A stretch of DNA of 11,502 bases from Nitrospirales bacterium (GCA_029261305.1 JAJDBO010000041.1:1-11502), one strand, 5' to 3'; shown: positions 1-8,025, numbered from the stretch's first letter. Notes: generated by a model not told the origin, from the sequence alone. A program made the numbers and translations.

Positions 1-521
1 ATTTGATTAAGCTGCGGGGCAAACCCCATATCCAACATTCGATCGGCTTCGTCTAACACCACAATCTGCAATTGGTTTAGTGAAATGGTTCCCTGCCACA
101 TGTGGTCTAATAACCGACCAGGGGTGGCCACCAAAATATCAGGCCGTTGGCGCAGGCCACGAATCTGAGCATTCATATCAGCCCCCCCCACGATTGGGGT
201 GGCAAATATTCGACGCGAGCGTCCAATTTTTTCAATCGTCTCTTGAATTTGAAAAGCTAGCTCACGAGTTGGAGCTAATATGAGGGCACGGGGAGCACCT
301 TTGGGTCCGGCCATCAAACGCTCAATCATCGGAATGACAAACGCGGCAGTTTTGCCAGTCCCCGTTTGGGCACAACCCAATACATCACGCCCTTCAAGAG
401 CAGCGGGGATGGCTTTGATTTGAATAGGAGTGGGCTCAACCAAGCCGGCTTTGTTGAGAGCCTGCAATAAAGGGGCAGACACACCCAAGGAATCGAACGA
501 CACAGAAACAGAATCAGACAT
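1..521 (-). CDS. DEAD-box ATP-dependent RNA helicase, RhlE-like (N-terminal part; C-terminus beyond window)
   Basis: This is a cytoplasmic ATP-dependent RNA helicase that remodels RNA duplexes, as in ribosome assembly, mRNA decay or cold adaptation. The 173 visible residues hold the first RecA-like domain with its motifs in order: a Q-motif near residues 29-38 (EPTPIQ), Walker A AQTGTGKT at 51-58, motif Ia PTRELA at 84-89, motif Ib TPGR at 133-136 and the DEAD box at 157-160 followed by RMLDMGF. The start is the ATG at 521, preceded by AAGGAA about 8 bases upstream and a run of seven T. The N-terminus is short and similar to RhlE-type proteins, but helicase subfamilies differ mostly in the C-terminal extension, which is not visible. 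The gene lies 407 bp downstream of the kinase gene in the same orientation, too far to assume an operon. Confidence 0.95.
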   Translation of the reverse strand, partial: MSDSVSVSFDSLGVSAPLLQALNKAGLVEPTPIQIKAIPAALEGRDVLGCAQTGTGKTAAFVIPMIERLMAGPKGAPRALILAPTRELAFQIQETIEKIGRSRRIFATPIVGGADMNAQIRGLRQRPDILVATPGRLLDHMWQGTISLNQLQIVVLDEADRMLDMGFAPQLNQ

Positions 522-928
522 AAAAAAATATTCCTTAATCCCAAGAAAAAGTTAAACCAGCAGAATGCCGCATGCCCTTGGGAAACCGGCATATTCAACA
601 CACCTATGCAATGTGCGCAGATACCCAAGCGCATCAGACATCATGCTCAGGAATCACGCTCCCCATTATTCAAGGAGAAAGGTGCTGACATTCTGTTAGT
701 GGGATCGTACGTAGACTGAGACAGGAAACCAAACGAGGCAGAATCAGGAGAAAGTCCGCTCCGAGCAGGATCTGGTCGCGATACGATCGCGGGTCCGAAA
801 TCTATTTTCTCATACTCGCTGCCGGACCATTTCAGCAAACAATAAAATTCAAGGTACAGTAGAACCCTACTTCTGTCAAATCCAAGCTTCTCCTGATTGA
901 CGTATGCTGGAAGCTTACCGACACATTG
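522..928. other. Intergenic region between kinase 3' end and helicase start
   Basis: These 407 bp hold no convincing gene. They must contain the helicase leader and probably its promoter, but I see no clear -35/-10 pair. Visible structures are modest. CGCGAT-ACG-ATCGCG at 777-791 is a perfect 6-bp inverted repeat. AAGCTTC at 884-890 and GAAGCTT at 910-916 form a 7-bp inverted repeat just after the kinase stop. AGTAG-AACC-CTACT at 859-872 forms a 5-bp stem. CCCAAG (540-545) and CTTGGG (577-582) flank the helicase leader. None is followed by a convincing T-run in the direction of transcription, so no intrinsic terminator for the kinase is called. Confidence 0.5.
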
Positions 929-3900
929 TTATGCGCCATGTCTATCTCTATTTTTCCCTTCCGCCATAACTTCCTGGACTGCAAGAAGAAGATCGTGACG
1001 AAAGAGCGGTTTCATCAGAAATTTTCGAATTCCCAAGTTTCGAGCTTTCTCCTCCGTCATCGTATGACTAAACCCTGTACAAAGGAGAATAGGGAGGTCT
1101 GGCCGAATCTGAAAAATTTCACGGGCAAGGGCTTCGCCAGACAGGTTGGGCATGGTCTGGTCAGTAATCAAGATATCGTATTGATCAGGTGCAGCACGAA
1201 ATGCCTTCAGAGCATCCAGACTGCTCGTGATCGTTGTCACCTCATAACCAAACTCTTCTAACAGTTCTTTTCCTAATACCACGAGCGTGGCTTCGTCATC
1301 GACAAACAACACACGACCCTGCCCAGGCTTGTAGGGAATGGTCAGATGAAGTTCTTCATCAACATCAGTATCAGCCACCTCAACAGGAAGGAGAGGGAGA
1401 ACAATCGAAACAGCCGTCCCTTCTCCGAGTCTACTTTTCACCGTAATGCTCCCATGATGATCGGCTATAATTCCATGGGCCACCGCGAGCCCCATCCCCG
1501 AACCTTCCCCAGGATTCTTCGTAGTAAAAAATGGATCAAAGATTCTGTCCAAAACATCGGGAGACATACCGTGGCCCGTATCCTTGACCGTAAGAAGGAG
1601 ACGGGGGCCAGGAGTGAGTTCCTCGTGATGCATCAGATCAACATCCACGATCTCCTCCAATGTTTCCAGTTTGACGGTCAAGACGCCACCCTGATCGCGC
1701 ATCGCATATTCTGCATTGGTACAGAGGTTCATAATCACTTGATGCATTTGGGTAGAATCCGCTTCCACCAGATCGAAAGATGCGGTCACCTGCAGGTTGA
1801 TTTCAATGGTGGCCGGAAGCGTGGCTCGGATGAGCATAAGGACTTCCTGAACCACTTGCTGAAGATGTAATGGCTTTTTTTGCCCTTCCGCAAGGCGACT
1901 AAATGTCAGAATCTGTTTTACTAATTCCTTGGCACGTGACCCAGCAACCTGTACTTCGGTTAAATATCGCTTCACAGATTCCTCTTGGATAGACTTGTTT
2001 ATGGCTAGTTCGGTGTAGCCCATGATAGCCGCCAGGATGTTGTTGAAGTCATGCGCAATTCCTCCCGCAAGAGTGCCAATCGCATTCATCTTCTGCGAAT
2101 GGCGTAACTGCAACTCAGTTTGCCGTACTTTTTCCTCGGCCTCTCTGCGTTGGGTCACATCAGAATGTGATCCGATCATCCGGATGGGCCTACCCTGTTC
2201 GTTTCGGATACAGGCTCCCCGCGCAAGAACCCACACATAGCTTCCATCCTTATGCCAGAGGCGATACTCCAACTCATACGGATGATTCCAGTCAAAATGA
2301 TTTTTGAGCGAAGCCATGACTCGGTCATAGTCCTCTCGGTGAATCCTGCTGACCCATTCCTCAAACACATTCTGCACTTCATGATCCTTATAGCCGAGCT
2401 GCTTTTTCCATGTTGGCGAAAAATACACATGCTCGGTTGCCGTCTCCCAATCCCAGATGCCGTCATCGACAGCTCCCATGGCCATGGCATAGCGTTCCTC
2501 ACTGGCCTTCAGTAATATCTCCGACTCCTTGCGCTCAGTAATATCAACGATAGAGGCGAGGAACCCAATAACTTGGCCGGAGGCATCGCGCTCGGGCGCA
2601 TAGCTCACACGGACTGTCCGCTGCCCATTCGGTGTTACCGGCAATACATTGTCATACTCAGGATGTTGTCCTGCTAGCACCGCCTCTATGTAAAAACGGG
2701 CATGGCCATAAGCCGCCTCGCCGAGAATCTCCCGCGGGAACTTTCCAACAATGTCATGAGCCTGCAGTCCAAGCATCTCCGCATAGTGCCGGTTCACGAA
2801 TTTGTAGCGCTGTTCCTGGTCGCAATGGGCGATGCACACCGGCGAGTTGTCCGTCACAAACCGTAGGTGTTCCTCGCTCTTCCGCAACGCCTCCTCCGAC
2901 TGCTTGCGCTCAAGTTCGGCTCCTGCTCGGGCAGCAAAAATCTTCAAGAGGGATTCTGTACGTGCATCAAACAGAACAGGGTGCTCATCCATAATGACAA
3001 GGTGGCCAATCACCTTATTCGATGAGTCATAGAGAGGAAAACCGAGGTAACACTGGACGCCTAGTGCGACAAGATCCGCATCACGAGGAAACAGTCGTTG
3101 AACATCTCGGGGATGGTAACAGATCTTCCCTCCAATCACTTCCTCGCACGGTGTTCCCTCTAAGGCATACTCGACGTTCTCAACAAACGTGCCTTTGTTG
3201 AGAAACACCACGGTTCGGACCCGGGTATTGGTGGTATCCACGCACTCAGAGATGAAGGCATAGGGAACGTTGAACGCCACAGCCAAATGCCGAAGAAGTG
3301 AGCGGAAAAAATCGGAACTGGTAACGGCCGCAGTCCCTTCAACTATGGCACGAAGTGTTTCTTCAACCTTCTTGCGTTCTGTAATATCAGCGGCAACACC
3401 AAGGACGTGATTCGCCACACCATCTGCTCCAACCAAAGGCCGTTTAACCGTTTGCAGATAATGAAGTTTCCCTATTGCATCCGAAATAACTTCCTCAGCA
3501 ATAAATCGTTCTTGTTGGGAATCCATTACCTCAAGATCCATCTGTCGAAAAAACTCTACTTCCTCAACGTTGGGATTGAAGTCCTCGTCGGTTTTACCGA
3601 GTAGGTTTTCCACTGTGGTCCCATAGATATCAGCGACAGCCTCATTGACTAATGTGAAGCGTCCTTCTCGATCCTTTGCAAACACAAAATTGGGATTAAT
3701 ATCAATGACCTGCCGCAAAAACCTCTGCTGGGCTTCTAAGACTTCCTCTGTGCGCTTTCGCTCAATGGCCAAGGCCAAGGTATTGGCCACGGATTGCACA
3801 AAGTGAATGTCATCTCGGGTAAACTTCAGAAGCTGTGTGCTGTGGACTCCTAAGACCCCGTAGTGCTGAGGCTTACCAGAAACAATGACACTCATTCCAC

Positions 3901-5632
3901 TGATGATACCCAATTGATGAAGCAATTGAGGGCCATTGAACCGTATTTCAGTGCGGAGATCTTCTACAACCACGGGTTCATCGGAAACCAGAGTATAGCC
4001 GGCCTGGGAATCCATTCCTGCTCCGACTGTCAATTGATTCATCGCCTCGGTGGGACAACCAAACCCAGCTCGAAGAATCATTTCTTCAGCCCCTGGTAAT
4101 AGCTCAAGAACTTTACAGTACTCCACCTTTAAGGTTTGCGCGATACAGGTGACAGCCTTATCCATCAGGGTAGGCAGGTCGAGCCCTGTTAACGCCAATT
4201 GCCCTAACTCCGACACTAATGCTTGCTGGTGTGCACGAGCCTGCACTACCTCCTCCGACCTCTTCCGTTCAATAGCAATACCAGCCAGAGACGTCGAAAC
4301 TTTCACAAGTTCCTGTTCTTTTGAATTCGGGTATCGCGATTGGGTGTAGTACAGCGCGAAAGTACCAAGGACAGAGCCTTCAGAAGAAAGAATTGGAGTG
4401 GACCAACATGCCTGCAATCCATGGCGCAGAGCAAAATGTCTGGCTTTTTCCCAAAGAGGATCGGATGCGATATCTGAAACAACAACTGGTTCCTTCAGGA
4501 ACGCAGCGGTCCCGCATGAACCAACCGTAGGTCCAATGATCATCCCGTCTATTTTTTGGCTGAAAGAATCGGGCAAGCTTGGTGCGGCTCCATACCGAAG
4601 CCGGTCACCTTCTAGCAACAGAATTGAACACATCAGTCCGTCAGATTGAGCCTCGATCATTTGGCACAAGGAAGTGAGCACCTCAGAAAGGGGAGTGCTT
4701 AAAGCGATTCCCTCAAGGAGGGATTGTTGTTCTGCTTGTAAATTTTGGGCTTGTTTCAGTTCTGTGATGTCAACCATGACACCTTGCAACTTCGCTGCTT
4801 CCCCATCTCCCGGTACGACGGCAACTAGATCCCGAAGCCACACGACATCCCCAGTAGCGGCGATCATGCGATATTCAAACTCGTAGTGATCATGTTGGAC
4901 TGACTGTTGGACACAATACTCTGTAGCCCTATCCCTATCCTCAGGATGAATATGGTCTTGCCAGAAGGTGGGCTCCGCGGTCCAACGTTGAAGAGGGTAG
5001 CCGAGCAATCGCTCGGCCTCTTGGCTTACCCAGGTAAATTGAAATGTCTGAAAATCAGCTTCCCAGACAATTCCTTTGACGGAATTGACAAGCTGTTCAT
5101 ACTCCCTCTTTGTTTCCCCAAGAACGATTTCCACCTGCTTCCGCTCCGTAATGTTCTCAATAGCAATAGAAATACAGGTTGGCGTTCCTTCCCTATCCCG
5201 GACCACTGTGGCCGATACAGTGCACCAGAGGGTGGTGCCAGCTTTCGTAAGGTATCGGTTTTCGAGTTCACAGCTCGGAAGATCACCCTTGAATATTCGA
5301 GTCATCACTTCGATGAACGGTTCAACGTCATCAGGGTGAATGAGATCCTTAATGATTCGCCCCTCGATTTCTTGCTTGGCATATCCAAGGAGGTCACAGA
5401 AGGCACGATTTATTTTGACGAATTGAAGGTCAGAATTAAAAATAGCCAGCGGGACAACTCCATCTTCTAACGCACCCCAAAATTGCGCCTCAGTTTCCTG
5501 GATGGCATCCTCGACTCGGCTTTTGCCAGATGGCCGATCCACCCTGTTCCCAGCCTCAAGCTCCGCAATGCGCGCACGGAGAGCCGATATTTCTTCTTGA
5601 TGATGACTCTTGGTTTTTGAGGTATCTTTCAT
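929..5632 (-). CDS. Multi-sensor hybrid histidine kinase (5 PAS, 3 GAF, HisKA, HATPase, REC)
   Basis: This is a 1567-residue cytosolic sensor kinase; I see no membrane segment. A short coiled coil (about 9-30) is followed by PAS (47-165), PAS (170-292), GAF (305-455), GAF (467-625), PAS (633-755), GAF (757-908), PAS (915-1035) and PAS (1042-1165). Most PAS domains end in the usual DITERK/NITERK linker. The HisKA helix carries the phospho-accepting His1194 in an NtrB-like HDFNN motif. The ATPase has an N-box with Asn1306, DTGHGM (1351-1356), the FDPFFTTK F-box (1365-1372) and GEGSGMGLA (1375-1383). The C-terminal receiver has Asp1445/Asp1446, phospho-acceptor Asp1491, Thr1519 and Lys1541, so all key residues are intact. 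No Hpt or DNA-binding output domain is present, and no response-regulator gene is adjacent, so its partner lies elsewhere. The ligands are unknown. The ATG at 5632 is supported by an AAGGAGGAAG Shine-Dalgarno 11 bases upstream. Confidence 0.95.
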   Translation of the reverse strand: MKDTSKTKSHHQEEISALRARIAELEAGNRVDRPSGKSRVEDAIQETEAQFWGALEDGVVPLAIFNSDLQFVKINRAFCDLLGYAKQEIEGRIIKDLIHPDDVEPFIEVMTRIFKGDLPSCELENRYLTKAGTTLWCTVSATVVRDREGTPTCISIAIENITERKQVEIVLGETKREYEQLVNSVKGIVWEADFQTFQFTWVSQEAERLLGYPLQRWTAEPTFWQDHIHPEDRDRATEYCVQQSVQHDHYEFEYRMIAATGDVVWLRDLVAVVPGDGEAAKLQGVMVDITELKQAQNLQAEQQSLLEGIALSTPLSEVLTSLCQMIEAQSDGLMCSILLLEGDRLRYGAAPSLPDSFSQKIDGMIIGPTVGSCGTAAFLKEPVVVSDIASDPLWEKARHFALRHGLQACWSTPILSSEGSVLGTFALYYTQSRYPNSKEQELVKVSTSLAGIAIERKRSEEVVQARAHQQALVSELGQLALTGLDLPTLMDKAVTCIAQTLKVEYCKVLELLPGAEEMILRAGFGCPTEAMNQLTVGAGMDSQAGYTLVSDEPVVVEDLRTEIRFNGPQLLHQLGIISGMSVIVSGKPQHYGVLGVHSTQLLKFTRDDIHFVQSVANTLALAIERKRTEEVLEAQQRFLRQVIDINPNFVFAKDREGRFTLVNEAVADIYGTTVENLLGKTDEDFNPNVEEVEFFRQMDLEVMDSQQERFIAEEVISDAIGKLHYLQTVKRPLVGADGVANHVLGVAADITERKKVEETLRAIVEGTAAVTSSDFFRSLLRHLAVAFNVPYAFISECVDTTNTRVRTVVFLNKGTFVENVEYALEGTPCEEVIGGKICYHPRDVQRLFPRDADLVALGVQCYLGFPLYDSSNKVIGHLVIMDEHPVLFDARTESLLKIFAARAGAELERKQSEEALRKSEEHLRFVTDNSPVCIAHCDQEQRYKFVNRHYAEMLGLQAHDIVGKFPREILGEAAYGHARFYIEAVLAGQHPEYDNVLPVTPNGQRTVRVSYAPERDASGQVIGFLASIVDITERKESEILLKASEERYAMAMGAVDDGIWDWETATEHVYFSPTWKKQLGYKDHEVQNVFEEWVSRIHREDYDRVMASLKNHFDWNHPYELEYRLWHKDGSYVWVLARGACIRNEQGRPIRMIGSHSDVTQRREAEEKVRQTELQLRHSQKMNAIGTLAGGIAHDFNNILAAIMGYTELAINKSIQEESVKRYLTEVQVAGSRAKELVKQILTFSRLAEGQKKPLHLQQVVQEVLMLIRATLPATIEINLQVTASFDLVEADSTQMHQVIMNLCTNAEYAMRDQGGVLTVKLETLEEIVDVDLMHHEELTPGPRLLLTVKDTGHGMSPDVLDRIFDPFFTTKNPGEGSGMGLAVAHGIIADHHGSITVKSRLGEGTAVSIVLPLLPVEVADTDVDEELHLTIPYKPGQGRVLFVDDEATLVVLGKELLEEFGYEVTTITSSLDALKAFRAAPDQYDILITDQTMPNLSGEALAREIFQIRPDLPILLCTGFSHTMTEEKARNLGIRKFLMKPLFRHDLLLAVQEVMAEGKNRDRHGA

Positions 5633-5633
5633 C

Positions 5634-5669
5634 GGAGGAATCCCTTCCTCCTTAGAATTTTGAAGGAGG
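5634..5669 (-). promoter_or_regulatory. Kinase ribosome-binding site flanked by two complementary segments (two exclusive hairpins)
   Basis: On the kinase transcript the Shine-Dalgarno AAGGAGGAAG (5653 down to 5644) can pair in two alternative ways. Its upstream part AAGGAGG (5653-5647) is perfectly complementary to CCTCCTT at 5669-5663, leaving a 9-base loop. Its downstream part GGAGGAA (5651-5645) is perfectly complementary to TTCCTCC at 5640-5634, with a GGGA loop, directly before the ATG. The two 7-bp stems share bases and are mutually exclusive, and either would hide the ribosome-binding site. The complementarity is read directly from the sequence. A regulatory role is inference, since CCTCC-type sequences will pair with any strong Shine-Dalgarno. 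Confidence 0.5.
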
Positions 5670-5686
5670 TTTTGTCACAATAATTG

Positions 5687-5752
5687 AAACAGATGTGTCG
5701 CATTTACATACGTCTTTTCTATGTTAAATGGTTACCACTTTGACATCTGTTT
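5687..5752. repeat. Nested inverted repeat (66-bp hairpin-forming element) upstream of the kinase
   Basis: The outer arms AAACAGATGT (5687-5696) and ACATCTGTTT (5743-5752) are perfect 10-bp inverted repeats. Inside them, CATTTACATA (5701-5710) pairs with TATGTTAAATG (5720-5730) with one bulged T and a 9-base loop. The two stems are separated by an asymmetric internal loop of 4 and 12 bases. The element would give about 20 base pairs in a transcript of either strand. It starts about 55 bp upstream of the kinase ATG, so it could be a structured leader, a regulator site or a remnant of a small repeat element. There is no terminator-like T-run. Confidence 0.55.
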
Positions 5753-5932
5753 TATGGAATGACGATCAACAGTAATGACGGGTAAAAAGTCAGGACAATG
5801 AATACCCAAACTAGGCGAGTACGCATAATCTTGGTGTGTGGAAAGACAAATCTCGGAGGAAAAACCTTGGGGATGCCAGACAAACTAAAAACAAACAAAG
5901 ATCTCATCCGTGAATTGCCCACCCAGTGAAAG

Positions 5933-6058
5933 CCTCATCCATGAGGTCCACCTAATTCCCCCCATCTCGAAATGGAGCAACATCCATTTTCGTTATGGCT
6001 AGGAATGGGAAAAAACAGTGCCTTTTTGCCCTATTATTATTCTACTTTAATGCATTAA
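5933..6058. repeat. Cluster of four short inverted repeats
   Basis: Four separate inverted repeats lie within 126 bp. CCTCAT-CC-ATGAGG is at 5933-5946. A 7-bp perfect stem AAATGGA/TCCATTT with a 6-base loop, extended by CG/CG across one bulge, is at 5968-5992. GGG-A-AAAAA and TTTTT-G-CCC around a 7-base loop are at 6007-6031. The perfect 12-bp palindrome TTAATGCATTAA is at 6047-6058. Reading plus, the third hairpin is followed by TATTATTATTCT, which is not a clean T-run. The function is unknown; a small RNA or a multi-site control region is possible. Confidence 0.4.
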
Positions 6059-6133
6059 TAGTCAAACACAAAGGCATGTCTTATTTCTCTTGGAGGCTGT
6101 AAACACACACTTAGGGAAAATTAAGGAGGGGAA

Positions 6134-6286
6134 ATGGTTGGAAGATGCGAAAGGGGCACGAGGGACTTCGACAGTAAGGATGGCACAAGGAGTCCCTGGC
6201 ATGACTTCATCCAGCAGTCCATTGCTACACAACAACCCAAAATTACGATGAAGAGCTCTACCCTTTATCCTGGCCCATTGCGTTGA
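6134..6286 (+). CDS. Possible small ORF (50 aa) with strong ribosome-binding site
   Basis: The open frame runs from ATG at 6134 to TGA at 6286 and encodes 50 residues beginning MVGRCERGTRDF. It is preceded by AAGGAGG at 6123-6129, four bases before the ATG, which is strong but rather close. No domain, signal peptide or membrane segment is visible, and I do not recognise the product. Its end overlaps the 3' end of the convergent DUF2959 gene by 29 bp. The Shine-Dalgarno is the main reason to list it. The amino-acid composition is unremarkable, and a chance ORF is more likely than not. Confidence 0.2.
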   Translation: MVGRCERGTRDFDSKDGTRSPWHDFIQQSIATQQPKITMKSSTLYPGPLR

Positions 6287-6929
6287 TAAATGAATCCGCC
6301 TCTTTGATCGACGCCTCCATCTCTTTGATCAGAGACGAAATGTCGCCTTCCACGGAAACCAATTCCTGTTTGAGGGAAGCAATGGCTTGCGCATTCAAAT
6401 TATGCTTGAGAAACAGAACTTGATCTTTAAAGGCAGCAAGGACGGGGCCCATCTTCTTTTCCGCCCGCTTCATGGCTTTAATCAATTGAGAATATTGTTT
6501 GCGTGTTTGATCTAACGTCTGCTGGCTCGCACGTTTCAGACTTACTTTCGAATACTGCCCCAACTCAACTTCCCATTCATCGAACAGCGCCTCGGAAACA
6601 CTCTCCACCGAGTCGATACGGTCATGCACCGCCTGGGCCTTGCTGTCGCTACGCTGGTACTCCGCATTCAACTTTTCATATTTCTCCTTTAACGCCCCAC
6701 CTTTGAAATTCAACACAGTGGAAAATTGTTCAAACGCCGATTTAAATTGTTCCTTGGCTTCCTCCTGAGAATCTCGCGCCTTTTGCACGTCGGACACCAG
6801 AATGTCTCGCTTATGATACCCCAATTTTTCCATCGCCCCGTAATAGGCGGTTTGGCAGCCAGAGAAAAAAATAAAGAACAGTGCCAAGAGAAAAATTTTT
6901 AATGCGGCCTGAACACAATCACGATTCAT
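6258..6929 (-). CDS. DUF2959 family lipoprotein
   Basis: This is a 223-residue predicted lipoprotein of the DUF2959 family, whose biochemical function is not known to me. The N-terminus is a hydrophobic signal sequence ending in FSGC, a slightly non-canonical lipobox, with lipidated Cys25 counted from the ATG at 6929. The signature AYYGAMEKLGYHKRDILV follows directly. The rest is highly charged and helical, probably coiled coil (for example ARDSQEEAKEQFKSAFEQF), which suggests an elongated periplasmic or outer-membrane-attached protein. An in-frame TTG at 6935 would add two residues. I prefer the ATG because the perfect Shine-Dalgarno sits 6 bases before it but directly abuts the TTG. The PEP-CTERM gene upstream is separated by a terminator, so this gene likely has its own promoter. 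A 15-bp palindrome lies 82 bp upstream. Confidence 0.88.
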   Translation of the reverse strand: MNRDCVQAALKIFLLALFFIFFSGCQTAYYGAMEKLGYHKRDILVSDVQKARDSQEEAKEQFKSAFEQFSTVLNFKGGALKEKYEKLNAEYQRSDSKAQAVHDRIDSVESVSEALFDEWEVELGQYSKVSLKRASQQTLDQTRKQYSQLIKAMKRAEKKMGPVLAAFKDQVLFLKHNLNAQAIASLKQELVSVEGDISSLIKEMEASIKEADSFINAMGQDKG

Positions 6930-6935
6930 ATTCAA

Positions 6936-6945
6936 TCACCTCCTT
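6936..6945 (-). promoter_or_regulatory. Full-length Shine-Dalgarno for the DUF2959 gene
   Basis: AAGGAGGTGA on the minus strand is complementary over ten bases to the consensus 3' end of 16S rRNA. The six bases TTGAAT separate it from the ATG at 6929. Its position decides between the ATG and the upstream TTG at 6935 and predicts very efficient translation of this lipoprotein. Confidence 0.8.
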
Positions 6946-7011
6946 CTCAAAATCACTTTAATAAACTGCCCCTGTGAGAATCGAAATCCTACGCCAAACT
7001 AAAATTAAAGA

Positions 7012-7026
7012 ATGTTATCATAACAT
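7012..7026. promoter_or_regulatory. 15-bp perfect palindrome, candidate operator of the DUF2959 gene
   Basis: ATGTTAT-C-ATAACAT is a perfect 7-bp inverted repeat around one central base. It lies 82 bp upstream of the ATG at 6929, between that gene and the terminator of the PEP-CTERM gene. Its size and symmetry suit a dimeric repressor such as a MarR-, TetR- or Fur-type protein, but I cannot assign a family. No clear -35/-10 was recognised around it. Confidence 0.45.
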
Positions 7027-7057
7027 GTAATTTGAGGACCTGCTTACCAGAAAATGC

Positions 7058-7090
7058 AAAAAAGCCCCATGCTGTGAAGCATGGGGCTTT
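7058..7090 (-). terminator. Rho-independent terminator of the PEP-CTERM gene
   Basis: AAAGCCCCATGCT (7061-7073) and AGCATGGGGCTTT (7078-7090) form a perfect 13-bp stem with a 4-base loop. On the minus strand the stem runs into TTTTTT and then GCATTTTC. It begins 28 bases after the stop codon of the PEP-CTERM gene. Stem, loop and T-run are all textbook. Confidence 0.93.
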
Positions 7091-7118
7091 AGAGTTGCCC
7101 TTCTAAATAATATTAAAA

Positions 7119-7739
7119 TTACACCTCCCGCTTTTTCATTCGCCATGCCAAAATTCCTGCCAACCCTGAACCGAATAACAACATGGTCGTGGGTTCAGGA
7201 ACTGGTTTCACATGCAAGGACATCCCACCACGATTGTTGAGTGCACTTGCCGCAGATTCACCATTGGCAAAACCGACAAGACCACCCTGCGTTAATGTAA
7301 ACGTCGCCATCACCGCATGAGTCAAGGCATCAGACGCATTGGGATACACCACACCCAAATTAGTCGCAAAGCCTTGTCCGGGGAGGACCAAACCAGGTCC
7401 AGACAAAATCACATTTGTAATATCTGCCGATAGTAAAATGTAGGAATTCAGCCATCCCCGAAATCCATCCGTTTGAAGACAGCCAGTCGAAACAGCACAC
7501 GTATCCGTATTACCCGAGGATACTCCATCCCATGCACTCCACGCATCATAGGTCCCACTCTTGGCAGTCACTTTATAGGTGCCAGCATTTAGAAATACTT
7601 GAACGGGATTCGAAAGGTAGTTATTCACCCCATCAACATCCACCATCACCGCATGAGCCTTTTCAGCCATAAACCCCGGGACCAACGCTGTCATAAACAT
7701 TGCAACGACTAAACCTTTTTTTAACCATGATATTTGCAT
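7119..7739 (-). CDS. PEP-CTERM sorting domain-containing protein
   Basis: This 206-residue exported protein is made for the PEP-CTERM/exosortase pathway, in which the C-terminal anchor is processed by EpsH/XrtA and the protein is delivered to the cell surface or extracellular matrix. An N-terminal signal peptide with basic KK and a hydrophobic core ends at a likely AHA cleavage site (residues 28-30). The sorting signal is VPEP (180-183), a membrane segment TMLLFGSGLAGILAW and the basic tail RMKKREV. The middle is Gly/Ser/Thr/Asn-rich beta-type sequence with aromatic residues and two cysteines (81 and 87) that could form a disulfide; its binding target is unknown. The ATG at 7739 is preceded by GGGGAGG at a 6-base spacing. 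The gene is monocistronic with its own terminator. No exosortase gene is in the window, so the system must be encoded elsewhere. Confidence 0.93.
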   Translation of the reverse strand: MQISWLKKGLVVAMFMTALVPGFMAEKAHAVMVDVDGVNNYLSNPVQVFLNAGTYKVTAKSGTYDAWSAWDGVSSGNTDTCAVSTGCLQTDGFRGWLNSYILLSADITNVILSGPGLVLPGQGFATNLGVVYPNASDALTHAVMATFTLTQGGLVGFANGESAASALNNRGGMSLHVKPVPEPTTMLLFGSGLAGILAWRMKKREV

Positions 7740-7767
7740 AGAAAACCTCCCCTTTGACTTTTGTTAA

Positions 7768-7792
7768 TAATCAAATACCTCGTATTTTATTA
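7768..7792. promoter_or_regulatory. Near-palindrome upstream of the PEP-CTERM gene, candidate operator
   Basis: AAATAC-CTC-GTATTT (7773-7787) is a perfect 6-bp inverted repeat. After one C/T mismatch it continues for four more pairs, TAAT against ATTA, giving 10 of 11 pairs over 25 bp. It begins 28 bp upstream of the start codon and 14 bp beyond the Shine-Dalgarno. It could therefore be an operator overlapping the promoter or a hairpin in the leader. Confidence 0.4.
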
Positions 7793-7983
7793 ATCAAGTT
7801 ATTGCGAATTTCATGCCCTTTAGGAGTTTTCAAAAAAATGATCTGATGCATTCTTCTAACTTCTTGTATCTGTTACATATTTCGATTCTTCTTTTTACCG
7901 TTGGATGATTGGCATCGCCAAATCCTTTTTTATAATTTGAAAAATTTACAGACACCCCAATATTAGAAACTGAAAATAACCAT

Positions 7984-8025
7984 CCATATGGGCATTGCAA
8001 CGGCAAAGAAGCAATCCCAATATGG
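7984..8025. repeat. Strong bulged hairpin in the PEP-CTERM/ynfA intergenic region
   Basis: CCATATGGGCATTGC (7984-7998) pairs with GCAATCCCAATATGG (8011-8025) over 14 base pairs in three blocks (6, 3 and 5). There is a single bulged base on each arm and a 12-base loop, AACGGCAAAGAA. No T-run follows on either strand, so it is not an intrinsic terminator. It may be a structured RNA element or a binding site with spaced half-sites; no known family is recognised. Confidence 0.5.

Larger units (their letters stand above)
5633..6257. other. Gene-poor region upstream of the kinase, rich in inverted repeats
   Basis: About 625 bp separate the kinase start from the end of the DUF2959 gene, both on the minus strand. 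The stretch holds the kinase leader with its paired ribosome-binding site, a nested inverted repeat (5687-5752), a cluster of short inverted repeats (5933-6058), a further 7-bp pair AGGGACT/AGTCCCT (6161-6167 and 6191-6197) and a possible 50-codon plus-strand ORF (6134-6286). I found no clear promoter for the kinase and no intrinsic terminator for the DUF2959 gene. No known RNA family was recognised. Confidence 0.5.

Noticed and set aside
326..634. 102-aa minus-strand ORF overlapping the helicase start
   Set aside because: It overlaps the clear DEAD-box frame out of phase, and its cysteine- and leucine-rich sequence looks like an out-of-frame translation.
777..791. CGCGAT-ACG-ATCGCG hairpin as the kinase terminator
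   Set aside because: The stem is only 6 bp, lies about 140 bp after the stop and is not followed by a T-run on the minus strand.
647..838. 63-aa minus-strand ORF in the kinase-helicase gap
   Set aside because: It has no Shine-Dalgarno near its ATG, no recognisable domain and unremarkable composition.
4907..5470. Long plus-strand ORF (187 aa) antisense to the kinase, and similar ones at 1346-1870 and elsewhere
   Set aside because: They lie entirely inside the kinase gene, whose multidomain frame is unambiguous. They are shadows of its codon usage.
5798..5929. 43-aa plus-strand ORF starting ATGAATACCC
   Set aside because: The AGGA upstream is only about three bases from the ATG, and the product shows nothing recognisable; likely chance.
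7865..7877. TGTA-N5-TACA as a CRP-type site
   Set aside because: Only four bases per half match themselves, and the spacing and core do not fit the TGTGA-N6-TCACA consensus.
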